NCBI GenBank assembly: GCA_964570825.1
Contig: CAZMZJ010000001.1
Span: 1 to 64,000, forward strand
DNA from: UMGS1002 sp964570825
Lineage (GTDB): Bacteria; Bacillota; Clostridia; Oscillospirales; CAG-272
Direction of reading: 5' to 3'
Length of the DNA stretch: 64,000 nt
The first letter of the stretch is position 1. The number at the start of each line of letters is the position of its first letter. Both the position numbers and the translations under genes were made by a program. Below, piece by piece: positions 15,544 to 22,580 of this stretch. The notes under the pieces are model-generated. The model saw only the letters and a program-made list of their open reading frames with translations, did no database searches and was not told the DNA's origin.

Positions 15544-16255
15544 AGTACGCCTCCTTGTCGCAGACAAGCGTAACGTCATTGTGCAGGTTCAATAGCGTCA
15601 CGGGACACTTTGTGTTTATTTTTCCTTCGAGCAGTCTTGAAATCGGCTCATGCTTTACGGCCCCGTTCGCCAGTACAAGAATTTTTTTCGCCGAGAGAAT
15701 TGTCTTCATTCCCATGGTAAGAGCTCTCTTGGGCATTTCGTCGGCCGAACGGAAAAACCTTGAGTTCGCCTCGAGTGTGAGTTTGGATAGCTTTGTTATA
15801 TGCGTAAGCGGGTAAAGATCATCGTCCGGCTCGTTGAAACCGATGTGCCCGTTAGGTCCGATACCGATAACCTGAAGGTCTACACCGCCGTGAGCCGCTA
15901 TCTTTTTCTCGTATTCGGCGCATTCCTTTTCGGGTTCCTGGGCGCTGCCGTCGGGTATGAATGTCGATTTTTTATCTATATTCACTCTGTCGAAAAGATG
16001 CTTATCCATAAAATAACGGTAGCTCTGGGGATCGTCTGATTTGATAGGATAGTATTCGTCAAGGTTGAAGGTGGTGACGCCTGAAAAATCGCACTTTCCC
16101 TCAGAGCAGAGTTTAGAGAGGCAATCGTACATTCCCTCGGGGGTTGAACCGGTCGCAAGGCCGAGATTCACACGCTTGCCTGATACGGCGCCTGCAACAA
16201 TGTCGGCGGCAGTCTCAGACATTTCTTTATAAGTATCGCAAATAATAATTTTCAT
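15533..16255 (-). CDS. nagB: Glucosamine-6-phosphate deaminase
   Basis: NagB converts glucosamine-6-phosphate to fructose-6-phosphate and ammonia. The 240-residue product has NLGLATGSTPEGMYDCL (phosphate loop), FNLDEYYPI with the catalytic Asp, and IGIGPNGHIGFNEP with the conserved His, all in place. No nagA gene lies beside it; the partner is a phosphohexomutase, and an AraC regulator is encoded divergently upstream. AGGAA precedes ATG 16255, which I prefer to the longer open frame. Confidence 0.95.
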   Translation of the reverse strand: MKIIICDTYKEMSETAADIVAGAVSGKRVNLGLATGSTPEGMYDCLSKLCSEGKCDFSGVTTFNLDEYYPIKSDDPQSYRYFMDKHLFDRVNIDKKSTFIPDGSAQEPEKECAEYEKKIAAHGGVDLQVIGIGPNGHIGFNEPDDDLYPLTHITKLSKLTLEANSRFFRSADEMPKRALTMGMKTILSAKKILVLANGAVKHEPISRLLEGKINTKCPVTLLNLHNDVTLVCDKEAYYGK

Positions 16256-16526
16256 TTCAAAATTCCTGTCTTTCTTATACAATTCTATTGATTTTTACAA
16301 AATCACTGATATAATTAAATCATGTTCGAAATCAAATGTAAATATAAAATCGGACACACAATATTTGAAATAAGACATTGTTGCCAAATAATACCTGAAC
16401 AGCCCGCGCGTTGTTCGGTTTCATTATCAAATCGAAACGGGCCGCGGAGCAAATGTTTGTCTTAATTTGAAGACAGTGCATTCAATAATACGAACCGCCG
16501 AAACGGCATTGAGGCAGGGAGATTTT

Positions 16527-17360
16527 ATGAAAAGATGGATACCGTGCAACGTGATCCGGCCCGTTGAAATAAAGGCCCTTTATACCGCTTTCAAGATAAC
16601 CTTCGACAGCAAGTTTTCATTTGCGGGGGAATCCCATAATTTTTATGAGCTTATCTGTGTCATCGGCGGCACGATAGGGATAGCGTCGAATATGGATGTT
16701 TACAAGGTGGCCGCAGGCAACATGGTCATTCATAAACCTATGGAATTTCATCGCATATGGTCAGAGGACCAGACCTCACCGACGATTATCATTATTTCTT
16801 TTGACGCCGACATAACGCCTGTTATCCCGGGCACTGTCTACAGCCTGACAAGCGACGAGTCAGACGCATATGAAGAAATATTCAATCTAATACAAAGCAG
16901 CTGCGAAATCAGCGCAAGAAGAGTCACAGGGATACTGCCCGACCGTCATGCCGAGCTTGAAACCGCAGTCAATAATCTTGAAAATCTGCTGCTTAAGGTT
17001 TTATTGGCAAACGGCAGGCATTTTATCGAAACGAGCAGCGCAGAATACGCCATCAAGTACCGCGATATTATGAGGTATCTGATTGAGAACGTCAATATTC
17101 AGCTCAGCATCAGCGATGTGGCGCGAGAGTGTGGAATGAGCGCATCCGGAGCAAAACAAATATTCCATAAATACACCGGCCAGGGAATTATGCATTATTT
17201 CCGTGACCTTAAAGCCAAGGAAGCGATTACACTGCTGAACAGCGGTCTCAGCGTCAAGGAAACATCCCTGCGGCTTGGGTTTACAGACCAGAATTATTTC
17301 AGCACCTTTTTCAAAAAAGTCACCGGCAAAAGCCCGAGGTCCTACATATCTGGAGCCTGA
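16527..17360 (+). CDS. AraC-family transcriptional regulator with cupin domain
   Basis: The 277-residue product has an N-terminal cupin-like sensor (about 30-105; SHNFYELICVIGG, IHKPMEFHRIWS) and a C-terminal pair of helix-turn-helix units (SISDVARECGMSASGAKQIFHKYTG and SVKETSLRLGFTDQNYFSTFFKKVTGKSPRSY). This is a sugar-responsive AraC layout. It is divergent from nagB and the phosphohexomutase, so control of that pair is plausible but unproven. AGGGAG precedes ATG 16527. No operator could be identified in the 270-base intergenic region. Confidence 0.88.
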   Translation: MKRWIPCNVIRPVEIKALYTAFKITFDSKFSFAGESHNFYELICVIGGTIGIASNMDVYKVAAGNMVIHKPMEFHRIWSEDQTSPTIIIISFDADITPVIPGTVYSLTSDESDAYEEIFNLIQSSCEISARRVTGILPDRHAELETAVNNLENLLLKVLLANGRHFIETSSAEYAIKYRDIMRYLIENVNIQLSISDVARECGMSASGAKQIFHKYTGQGIMHYFRDLKAKEAITLLNSGLSVKETSLRLGFTDQNYFSTFFKKVTGKSPRSYISGA

Positions 17361-17391
17361 GCGTACAGATACAAAAATAGTCGAAAAAAGA

Positions 17392-17425
17392 ACAGACCGG
17401 CAGCAATTTTCAGCTGTCGGTCTGT
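17392..17425. terminator. Bidirectional terminator between araC-type gene and manA
   Basis: A 13-base stem with one mismatch (17392-17404 with 17413-17425) lies between the convergent genes. The minus-direction tail is TTCTTTTTT and the plus-direction tail TTTAT. Confidence 0.85.
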
Positions 17426-17429
17426 TTTA

Positions 17430-18404
17430 TCAGTCGAGTGTCGTCGATAAGAATGTGATGCTGCCGGACACCGAGTATCTGCCGGCCCCGGCGGGAATCA
17501 GCCAGCTGTCTCCGGCTTTGATGTTATAATCCGCGCCTCCGCAGGTGATTTTTCCGCCTCCCACGAGCGCGAGCAGCGAAACAAAGCTTCCGGCGCCGGC
17601 GCAAAAATCAAGCGAGCCGGATAAATCGTATCTATGAACCTTGAAATATGCGCAGTGGGCAAGCAAAGTGACGTCATCAAGCTCGCATGCCGACGCTTCG
17701 GAAAAGCGGATATCGGAAATCTGTTTATCCGTGAACGGCCTTACAACGTCAAGCGCCTTTTTTATATGAAGCTCGCGCAGGCTGCCGTTCGCGTCGCGCC
17801 GGTTGTAATCGTACACACGGTAGGTGAGGTCGCAGTTCTGCTGAATCTCGGCGATGAAAATTCCTTTGCCGATAGCGTGAATAAGTCCCGCGGGGATAAA
17901 AAACACGTCGTTCGGCTTTACTTTGACATGATTCAGCACTTCCTCAAGCCTGCCTTCTTCAAAAGCCTTCCTGAATTCCTCTTTGCCGCACCCGTCCGCA
18001 AAACCGTATATTATTTCCGCTCCGGGTTCGGCGTCTATCACGTACCACATCTCGGTTTTCCCGGAATCGTTCTCAACTTTTGTGGCGTATTCGTTATCGG
18101 GGTGTACCTGAACGGATAGCCTGTCGGCAGCGTCAATGAACTTGATTAAAAGCGGAAAACGTCCGCCGTCATATGACGGAGATATTGTGGCTGCTCCGGC
18201 TTTTTCTATATAGTCCCTGATCGTCATGCCCTTGCAGATACCGTTTTCTATTCTGCACATCTGCTTTTCGCGCACGGAAAGCTCCCACGTTTCTCCAGTC
18301 TTATCACCCGCGCCGGCTTTCCCAAAAACATCGCGCAGACGGGATCCGCCCCATATCATATTCACCGGAACACAGCTGAGCTTCAACGGATACAGATAAT
18401 TCAT
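17430..18404 (-). CDS. manA: Mannose-6-phosphate isomerase, type I
   Basis: A zinc enzyme that interconverts mannose-6-phosphate and fructose-6-phosphate. The 324-residue product shows the ligand set of type I enzymes: QVHPDNEYA (Gln and His), KTEMWYVI (Glu) and IPAGLIHAIGKGIFIAEIQQ (His), followed by DYNRRDANG with the conserved Arg. The C-terminal cupin half is short, as in Firmicutes proteins. ATG 18404 has AAAGGAT upstream; reading further runs into the terminator and tRNA and is not coding. Confidence 0.95.
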   Translation of the reverse strand: MNYLYPLKLSCVPVNMIWGGSRLRDVFGKAGAGDKTGETWELSVREKQMCRIENGICKGMTIRDYIEKAGAATISPSYDGGRFPLLIKFIDAADRLSVQVHPDNEYATKVENDSGKTEMWYVIDAEPGAEIIYGFADGCGKEEFRKAFEEGRLEEVLNHVKVKPNDVFFIPAGLIHAIGKGIFIAEIQQNCDLTYRVYDYNRRDANGSLRELHIKKALDVVRPFTDKQISDIRFSEASACELDDVTLLAHCAYFKVHRYDLSGSLDFCAGAGSFVSLLALVGGGKITCGGADYNIKAGDSWLIPAGAGRYSVSGSITFLSTTLD

Positions 18405-18457
18405 CGTTATATCCTTTCTCCGGATATATTTATTAAACAATTTTACTCTATAAACTG

Positions 18458-18494
18458 AAAAGTCTCTTTTGTCTGCCCGACAAAAGAGACTTTT
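18458..18494 (-). terminator. Terminator of tRNA-Val
   Basis: A perfect 16-bp stem (18458-18473 with 18479-18494), loop of five, directly downstream of tRNA-Val on the minus strand and before manA. Confidence 0.9.
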
Positions 18495-18497
18495 TTG

Positions 18498-18574
18498 TGG
18501 TGGAGACAATTGGAATCGAACCAATGACCCCATGCATGTCAAGCATGTACTCTAACCAGCTGAGCTATGCCTCC
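18498..18574 (-). tRNA. tRNA-Val (GAC)
   Basis: Minus-strand cloverleaf: acceptor GGAGGCA/TGTCTCC with one G-U pair, D-arm AGCTCAGCTGGTTAGAG, anticodon stem CATGC/GCATG with loop TTGACAT (anticodon GAC, at 18540-18538), T-arm with GGTTCGATTCC, and an encoded CCA (18500-18498). Confidence 0.96.
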
Positions 18575-18585
18575 GCGCGAAGTGT

Positions 18586-18614
18586 ATTATATCATATCGC
18601 CTTTGATATTGCAA
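18586..18614 (-). promoter_or_regulatory. Promoter of tRNA-Val
   Basis: On the minus strand, TTGCAA (18614-18609), 17 bases, TATAAT (18591-18586), 12 bases before the tRNA 5' end. Confidence 0.85.
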
Positions 18615-18661
18615 CACTTTTTTTGAAAAAAGTAAAAAAATTTCTGATTTTATTTATGTTA

Positions 18662-18690
18662 TTGTGTTTGAATGGTAAAAATGTTATAAT
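18662..18690 (+). promoter_or_regulatory. Promoter of the NusG_II-Gx-apbE cluster
   Basis: TTGTGT 18662-18667, 17 bases, TATAAT 18685-18690. Confidence 0.65.
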
Positions 18691-18758
18691 AATATCCGGA
18701 TTTACGGCAATGGTTAAATTAAAATGACAGATTGTTAAGCAGGAGCGGTTTTTTTATA

Positions 18759-19136
18759 ATGGATATTAAAACAAAAATTACAGCGGGCGATATAATGATT
18801 ACTGCTGTTATTGTCGCGGCCGCCGTTTTTCTGTTTATTATTCCGCTCCTTTATGGCAGTGAGCCGGCTTATGTTGTAATAACTGTTCAAAACGGCGGGA
18901 CAACCCGCTTCAGCCTCTATGAAAACCGTGAATTAACAGTCAGTTCAAACGGAATTACGCTTCTTGTCGTTATCGAAAACGCACAGGTGTATGTCAAAAG
19001 CTCGGATTGCCCGGACAAGGTTTGCGTCCATACCGGACGCATAAGCAGGAGCGGACAGTCGATTATCTGCGCGCCTGCCGGGGTCGTGATAAGCGTGGAA
19101 GGAGGCGGCGCGGATGCAGACCATATCGCGGGCTGA
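18759..19136 (+). CDS. NusG domain II-containing membrane-anchored protein
   Basis: The 125-residue product has one N-terminal membrane segment (about residues 10-32, ITAVIVAAAVFLFIIPLLY) and a small extracytoplasmic beta domain. The segment VYVKSSDCPDKVCVHTGRIS with CPDKVC and the later IICAPAG are the NusG_II hallmark; these Cys residues suggest disulfide or redox chemistry. It overlaps the Gx-transporter gene by 23 bases and precedes apbE, a trio known near flavin-transfer systems. ATG 18759 is 13 bases from AGGAG, rather far; TTG 18732 is an alternative. Confidence 0.8.
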   Translation: MDIKTKITAGDIMITAVIVAAAVFLFIIPLLYGSEPAYVVITVQNGGTTRFSLYENRELTVSSNGITLLVVIENAQVYVKSSDCPDKVCVHTGRISRSGQSIICAPAGVVISVEGGGADADHIAG

Positions 19137-19659
19137 AGCCAAAAAAGCAGTCGCCCTCATAACGAGGGACGCTATGCTGATATCTTCAGCGCTGCTGCTT
19201 TCATATGTTGAAAGCTTTGTTCCGGTTAATCTGATAATACCGCTGCCCGGCTTTAAGTTCGGATTCGCAAACATTGTTGTTATGTTTGCATTTTTCGCTT
19301 TTTCCGCGGCAGACGCGGTTTTCGTCTCGGCGGCAAGGGTCATAATAGCAGCGCTGCTTTTCGGCAGCCCGGTATCATTTTTATTTTCCATGGCAGGAGC
19401 TTTTTTATCTCTTCTTGGTATGTTTATAATAAAATGCACCGTAAAAAAAGCGTTCAGCTTCTGGGGGATTTCCGTAATCAGCGCGGCGCTGCACAACGCC
19501 GGACAGCTGGCAGCGGCGTCGGCATTGTTTGGCTCGGCGGTATTATCTTATTTTCCCGCGCTGCTGCTTGCGTCGGCGGTATTCGGAAGCGTTTCCGGCA
19601 TAATCTTAAATCTGCTCTGGCCAAGGCTCAAGCCTGTCTGCGGAAGGATGGTTAAGTAA
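19114..19659 (+). CDS. Gx transporter family protein (heptaprenyl diphosphate synthase component I-like)
   Basis: A membrane protein of 181 residues with about five helices and the family pattern LIIPLPGFKFGFANIVVMFAFF. The family was named from a heptaprenyl diphosphate synthase subunit, but its ECF-S-like helices argue for a transport or membrane redox role. It is flanked by NusG_II and ApbE genes; all three probably form one transcript. GGAGG lies before ATG 19114, inside the end of the previous gene. Confidence 0.82.
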   Translation: MQTISRAEAKKAVALITRDAMLISSALLLSYVESFVPVNLIIPLPGFKFGFANIVVMFAFFAFSAADAVFVSAARVIIAALLFGSPVSFLFSMAGAFLSLLGMFIIKCTVKKAFSFWGISVISAALHNAGQLAAASALFGSAVLSYFPALLLASAVFGSVSGIILNLLWPRLKPVCGRMVK

Positions 19660-19660
19660 A

Positions 19661-20668
19661 TTGAAAAAAATTGCTGCTGTTATTTTGCTGCTTGCCGCAT
19701 TGATGCCTGCGATTTTGCTTGCGTCCTGCGCCGGGAAAATTTACGAAACTCATACAGTATGGTCAATGGATACGGCCATTACCATCAAAATTGACGCAAA
19801 ATCCGGCGAAAAAAACGAATTGTTTTTGAATTGTGACAGGATACTTGCTTCGCTTGACGGCGTTTTGTCGAGAACAAACGCAGAAAGCGATATCAGCAGA
19901 ATCAACTCCGGCTCGGGTCAGATAACTATTTCTGATGACACCGCCTATGTTATCCGAAAAGCGCTTGAAATCTCGGATATCACCGGCGGCAGTTTTGACA
20001 TCACAGTGCTTCCTTACATTTTAATGTGGGAGGAATGCGGCGATAAAAACACTCTGCCGGACAAAGAGTATATCTTGAGCATTTCCGGCCTTGTAAATTA
20101 TAATTATATCTCTCTTTCCGGCAACGTTCTGACAAAGCTTAACGACGGTACGAAGATTGACCTTGGCGGAATCGGAAAGGGTTACGCCGCGGACCGCATT
20201 CTCGATTACCTCAAAAATTCCGGCGTTTCATACGGGATAATATCTTTCGGAAGCAATGTGGCTGTTTTCGGAGAAAAACCGGACGGCAGCGACTTCAAAA
20301 TCGGTATTAAAAATCCGTCGGACACATCGGGTGTAGTCGGGTATGTTTACATGAAATCCGGCGTTCTGTCGGTGTCGGGCGATTATGAAAGATATGTGGA
20401 AATAAACGGAGAAAAATATCACCACATAATAAATCCGTATGACGGCTATCCGGCGTCAAACGGCCTGCACAGCGTTGCGGTTGTCTGCGATTCAGGAGCC
20501 GTGGCCGACGCGCTCTCAACGGCTCTTTTCGTCATGGGAAAAGAAAAGGCTATTGAGCTTTACAACTCGGGGAAAATCAAGTTTGAAGCAGTATTTATCG
20601 GCGACGACGGAGTCTCGTTCACGGAAGGTCTTGCCGGAAAATTCGAACCGGCATCCGATAAAAATTGA
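19661..20668 (+). CDS. apbE: FAD:protein FMN transferase (ApbE), lipoprotein
   Basis: ApbE attaches FMN through a phosphodiester bond to Ser/Thr of extracytoplasmic redox proteins. The 335-residue product has a lipobox LLASC near residue 24, then TVWSMDTAITIKI, ISRINSGSG, the KIDLGGIGKGYAADRI core near 170 and the later VSGDYERYVEINGEKYHHIINPYDG with conserved His and Asp, all family hallmarks. The start is TTG 19661 with GGAAGGA upstream. No protein with an obvious FMN-acceptor motif is encoded in this cluster, so its substrate is elsewhere. Confidence 0.93.
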   Translation: MKKIAAVILLLAALMPAILLASCAGKIYETHTVWSMDTAITIKIDAKSGEKNELFLNCDRILASLDGVLSRTNAESDISRINSGSGQITISDDTAYVIRKALEISDITGGSFDITVLPYILMWEECGDKNTLPDKEYILSISGLVNYNYISLSGNVLTKLNDGTKIDLGGIGKGYAADRILDYLKNSGVSYGIISFGSNVAVFGEKPDGSDFKIGIKNPSDTSGVVGYVYMKSGVLSVSGDYERYVEINGEKYHHIINPYDGYPASNGLHSVAVVCDSGAVADALSTALFVMGKEKAIELYNSGKIKFEAVFIGDDGVSFTEGLAGKFEPASDKN

Positions 20669-20693
20669 CAACTGACGTTTTTTGTTATATAAT
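20665..20693 (+). promoter_or_regulatory. Promoter of the miaB-mutS-mutL operon
   Basis: Perfect TTGACA 20665-20670, overlapping the apbE stop codon, 17 bases, perfect TATAAT 20688-20693. Confidence 0.92.
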
Positions 20694-20739
20694 AAATAAA
20701 TAATTCATTTCACAAAATCATAACAATCCCGGAGAACAA

Positions 20740-22146
20740 ATGACAGAAACAAAAATGTACGGCGGCGTTGAGGAATATATTGCGCTTGTAAGACAGCTGA
20801 ATGAACAGAGAACAGCAATGTCGGGAAACAAGCTTAAGGCTTTTATCCAGACTTTCGGCTGCCAGCAGAACGAAGCCGACAGCGAGAAGCTTGCCGGAAT
20901 GGCTGTTGCGATGGGATACGAACCGGCCGGCACACCTGACGGAGCATCCCTTATAATAGTGAACACCTGCGCGATACGTCAGCACGCCGAGGAGAAGGCG
21001 CTCTCGGTCATCGGGCAGTTCAAGCATATTAAAAGCCGCGACCCGTCGGTTTTAATTGCCGTCTGCGGCTGCATGGTTTCTCAGGAGCACAGAAAAAGCG
21101 AAATAAAACACAGCTACCCTTATGTGGATATCGTATTCGGAACCTCATCGATACACCGTCTCCCAGAGCTTGTTTTTAAGAGGCTCTCCGGCGGCGGACG
21201 GCTTTTCTGCCCTGAGGAAAGCCGGACATGTATCGCTGAAAATATTCCGGTAAAACGCGAATCTCCTTTTCACGCATGGGTTTCCGTAATGTACGGCTGC
21301 AACAACTTCTGCTCCTACTGCATCGTTCCGTACGTACGGGGACGCGAAAGAAGCCGCAGGCCTCAGGACATACTAAAAGAAGTGCGAGAACTCGCAGCCA
21401 GCGGCTGCAAGGATATTACGCTGCTCGGACAGAATGTAAATTCATACGGAAAAGACCTCGGCACAGGCTATGATTTCGCAGATCTTATCAGGGATATATC
21501 GGATATCGAAGGCGATTTTTGCCTGAGGTTCATGACAAGCCATCCAAAGGACGCTACGCAAAAGCTGATTGACGCCCTCGCCGCCTCCGGAAAAGCGGCG
21601 CATCACTTCCACCTGCCGCTTCAGTCGGGAAGCGACAGAATACTCAACGCGATGAACAGACATTACGACCGGGAAAAATATCTTTCGACAGTCGGCTATA
21701 TGCGCAAGATGATTCCGGATATTGCGCTCACTACAGATATAATCGTCGGATTCCCCGGCGAGACCGATGAAGACTTCGAAGATACGCTCGATATGCTAAG
21801 AAAAGTCAGATTTGACATGATTTTTTCTTTTATCTATTCGCCGCGGAAAGGTACTCCCGCGGCTCTGATGGAAAATCAGATTCCCGAAGACGTAAAAAGC
21901 AGAAGATTCGCACGCCTGCTTGAAGTTCAAAACGCGATATCGGCGGAAATTAACGAAAAAATGCTCGATTCGGTCGTCCGGGTTCTATGCGACGGAGTGA
22001 GTAAAACAGACCCAAGCGTTATGAGCGGACGGACTGAAGGCAACAAAATCGTATTCTTCGAGGGAATCCCGGATGATGCCGGAAAATTCATAGATATTAA
22101 AATTGACCGCACAGAGGCGTTCGCGCTCTACGGTCACAAGAATTAA
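20740..22146 (+). CDS. miaB: tRNA-2-methylthio-N6-dimethylallyladenosine synthase MiaB
   Basis: A radical-SAM methylthiotransferase that modifies A37 of tRNAs reading UNN codons. The 468-residue product has the N-terminal cluster ligands (FGCQQNEADSEK, NTCAIRQHAEEK, CGCMVSQ), the radical-SAM motif YGCNNFCSYC (CxxxCxxC) near 185, the conserved RGRERSR, and a C-terminal TRAM-like domain. It begins a long operon whose order miaB-ricA-mutS-mutL matches Bacillus. GGAG precedes ATG 20740. Confidence 0.96.
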   Translation: MTETKMYGGVEEYIALVRQLNEQRTAMSGNKLKAFIQTFGCQQNEADSEKLAGMAVAMGYEPAGTPDGASLIIVNTCAIRQHAEEKALSVIGQFKHIKSRDPSVLIAVCGCMVSQEHRKSEIKHSYPYVDIVFGTSSIHRLPELVFKRLSGGGRLFCPEESRTCIAENIPVKRESPFHAWVSVMYGCNNFCSYCIVPYVRGRERSRRPQDILKEVRELAASGCKDITLLGQNVNSYGKDLGTGYDFADLIRDISDIEGDFCLRFMTSHPKDATQKLIDALAASGKAAHHFHLPLQSGSDRILNAMNRHYDREKYLSTVGYMRKMIPDIALTTDIIVGFPGETDEDFEDTLDMLRKVRFDMIFSFIYSPRKGTPAALMENQIPEDVKSRRFARLLEVQNAISAEINEKMLDSVVRVLCDGVSKTDPSVMSGRTEGNKIVFFEGIPDDAGKFIDIKIDRTEAFALYGHKN

Positions 22147-22167
22147 ACAGAAAGATTGGTAAATAAC

Positions 22168-22554
22168 ATGGAAATCATGGAAGCAGCAACACTCCTCGGC
22201 ACGACTATTAAGGAAAGTGAACTTTACCGTAAATTTGACGCCGCAAAAACAGCGTATGAAAACAACGTCAAAATCGCCGAGTATCTGCACGAATACGAGG
22301 CCGACAAAAAAACGCTTGAAAAAGCAGGTTCTATGGAAGATGTTGATTCACACCTTGTCGACACTCTTCAGGCAAGGCTTGACGAGCTTTACAAGCTGAT
22401 AACAGAAGATCCGGTTTACGTAGCCTTTACGGAAGCGCAGACCGAGATCAATGCGCTGATGGAAATGGTCAACGACCAGATCACATTCGCGATAACCGGA
22501 AAGGCTCCCTGCAAACACGACTGCTCAAGCTGCGGGGGCAGCTGCCACCACTAA
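22168..22554 (+). CDS. RicA/YlbF-family protein with Cys-rich tail
   Basis: A helical protein of 128 residues (YlbF/YmcA fold; LGTTIKESELYRKFDAAKTAYE, ALMEMVNDQITFAITG). Its position between miaB and mutS is that of ymcA (ricA) in Bacillus, a part of the RicA-RicF-RicT complex that steers RNase Y and carries iron-sulfur clusters. The tail CKHDCSSCGGSCHH has four Cys and three His in 14 residues, which could bind a cluster or metal. I assign RicA by synteny. ATG 22168 is preferred, with TTG 22156 possible; both have weak ribosome binding sites. Confidence 0.8.
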   Translation: MEIMEAATLLGTTIKESELYRKFDAAKTAYENNVKIAEYLHEYEADKKTLEKAGSMEDVDSHLVDTLQARLDELYKLITEDPVYVAFTEAQTEINALMEMVNDQITFAITGKAPCKHDCSSCGGSCHH

Positions 22555-22580
22555 TTCTTCTTTTCTCGGAGGACTCATTT

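Noticed and set aside
18405..18542. Upstream extension of manA
   Set aside because: It would read through the tRNA-Val terminator and the tRNA itself; ATG 18404 has a good ribosome binding site and the family start.
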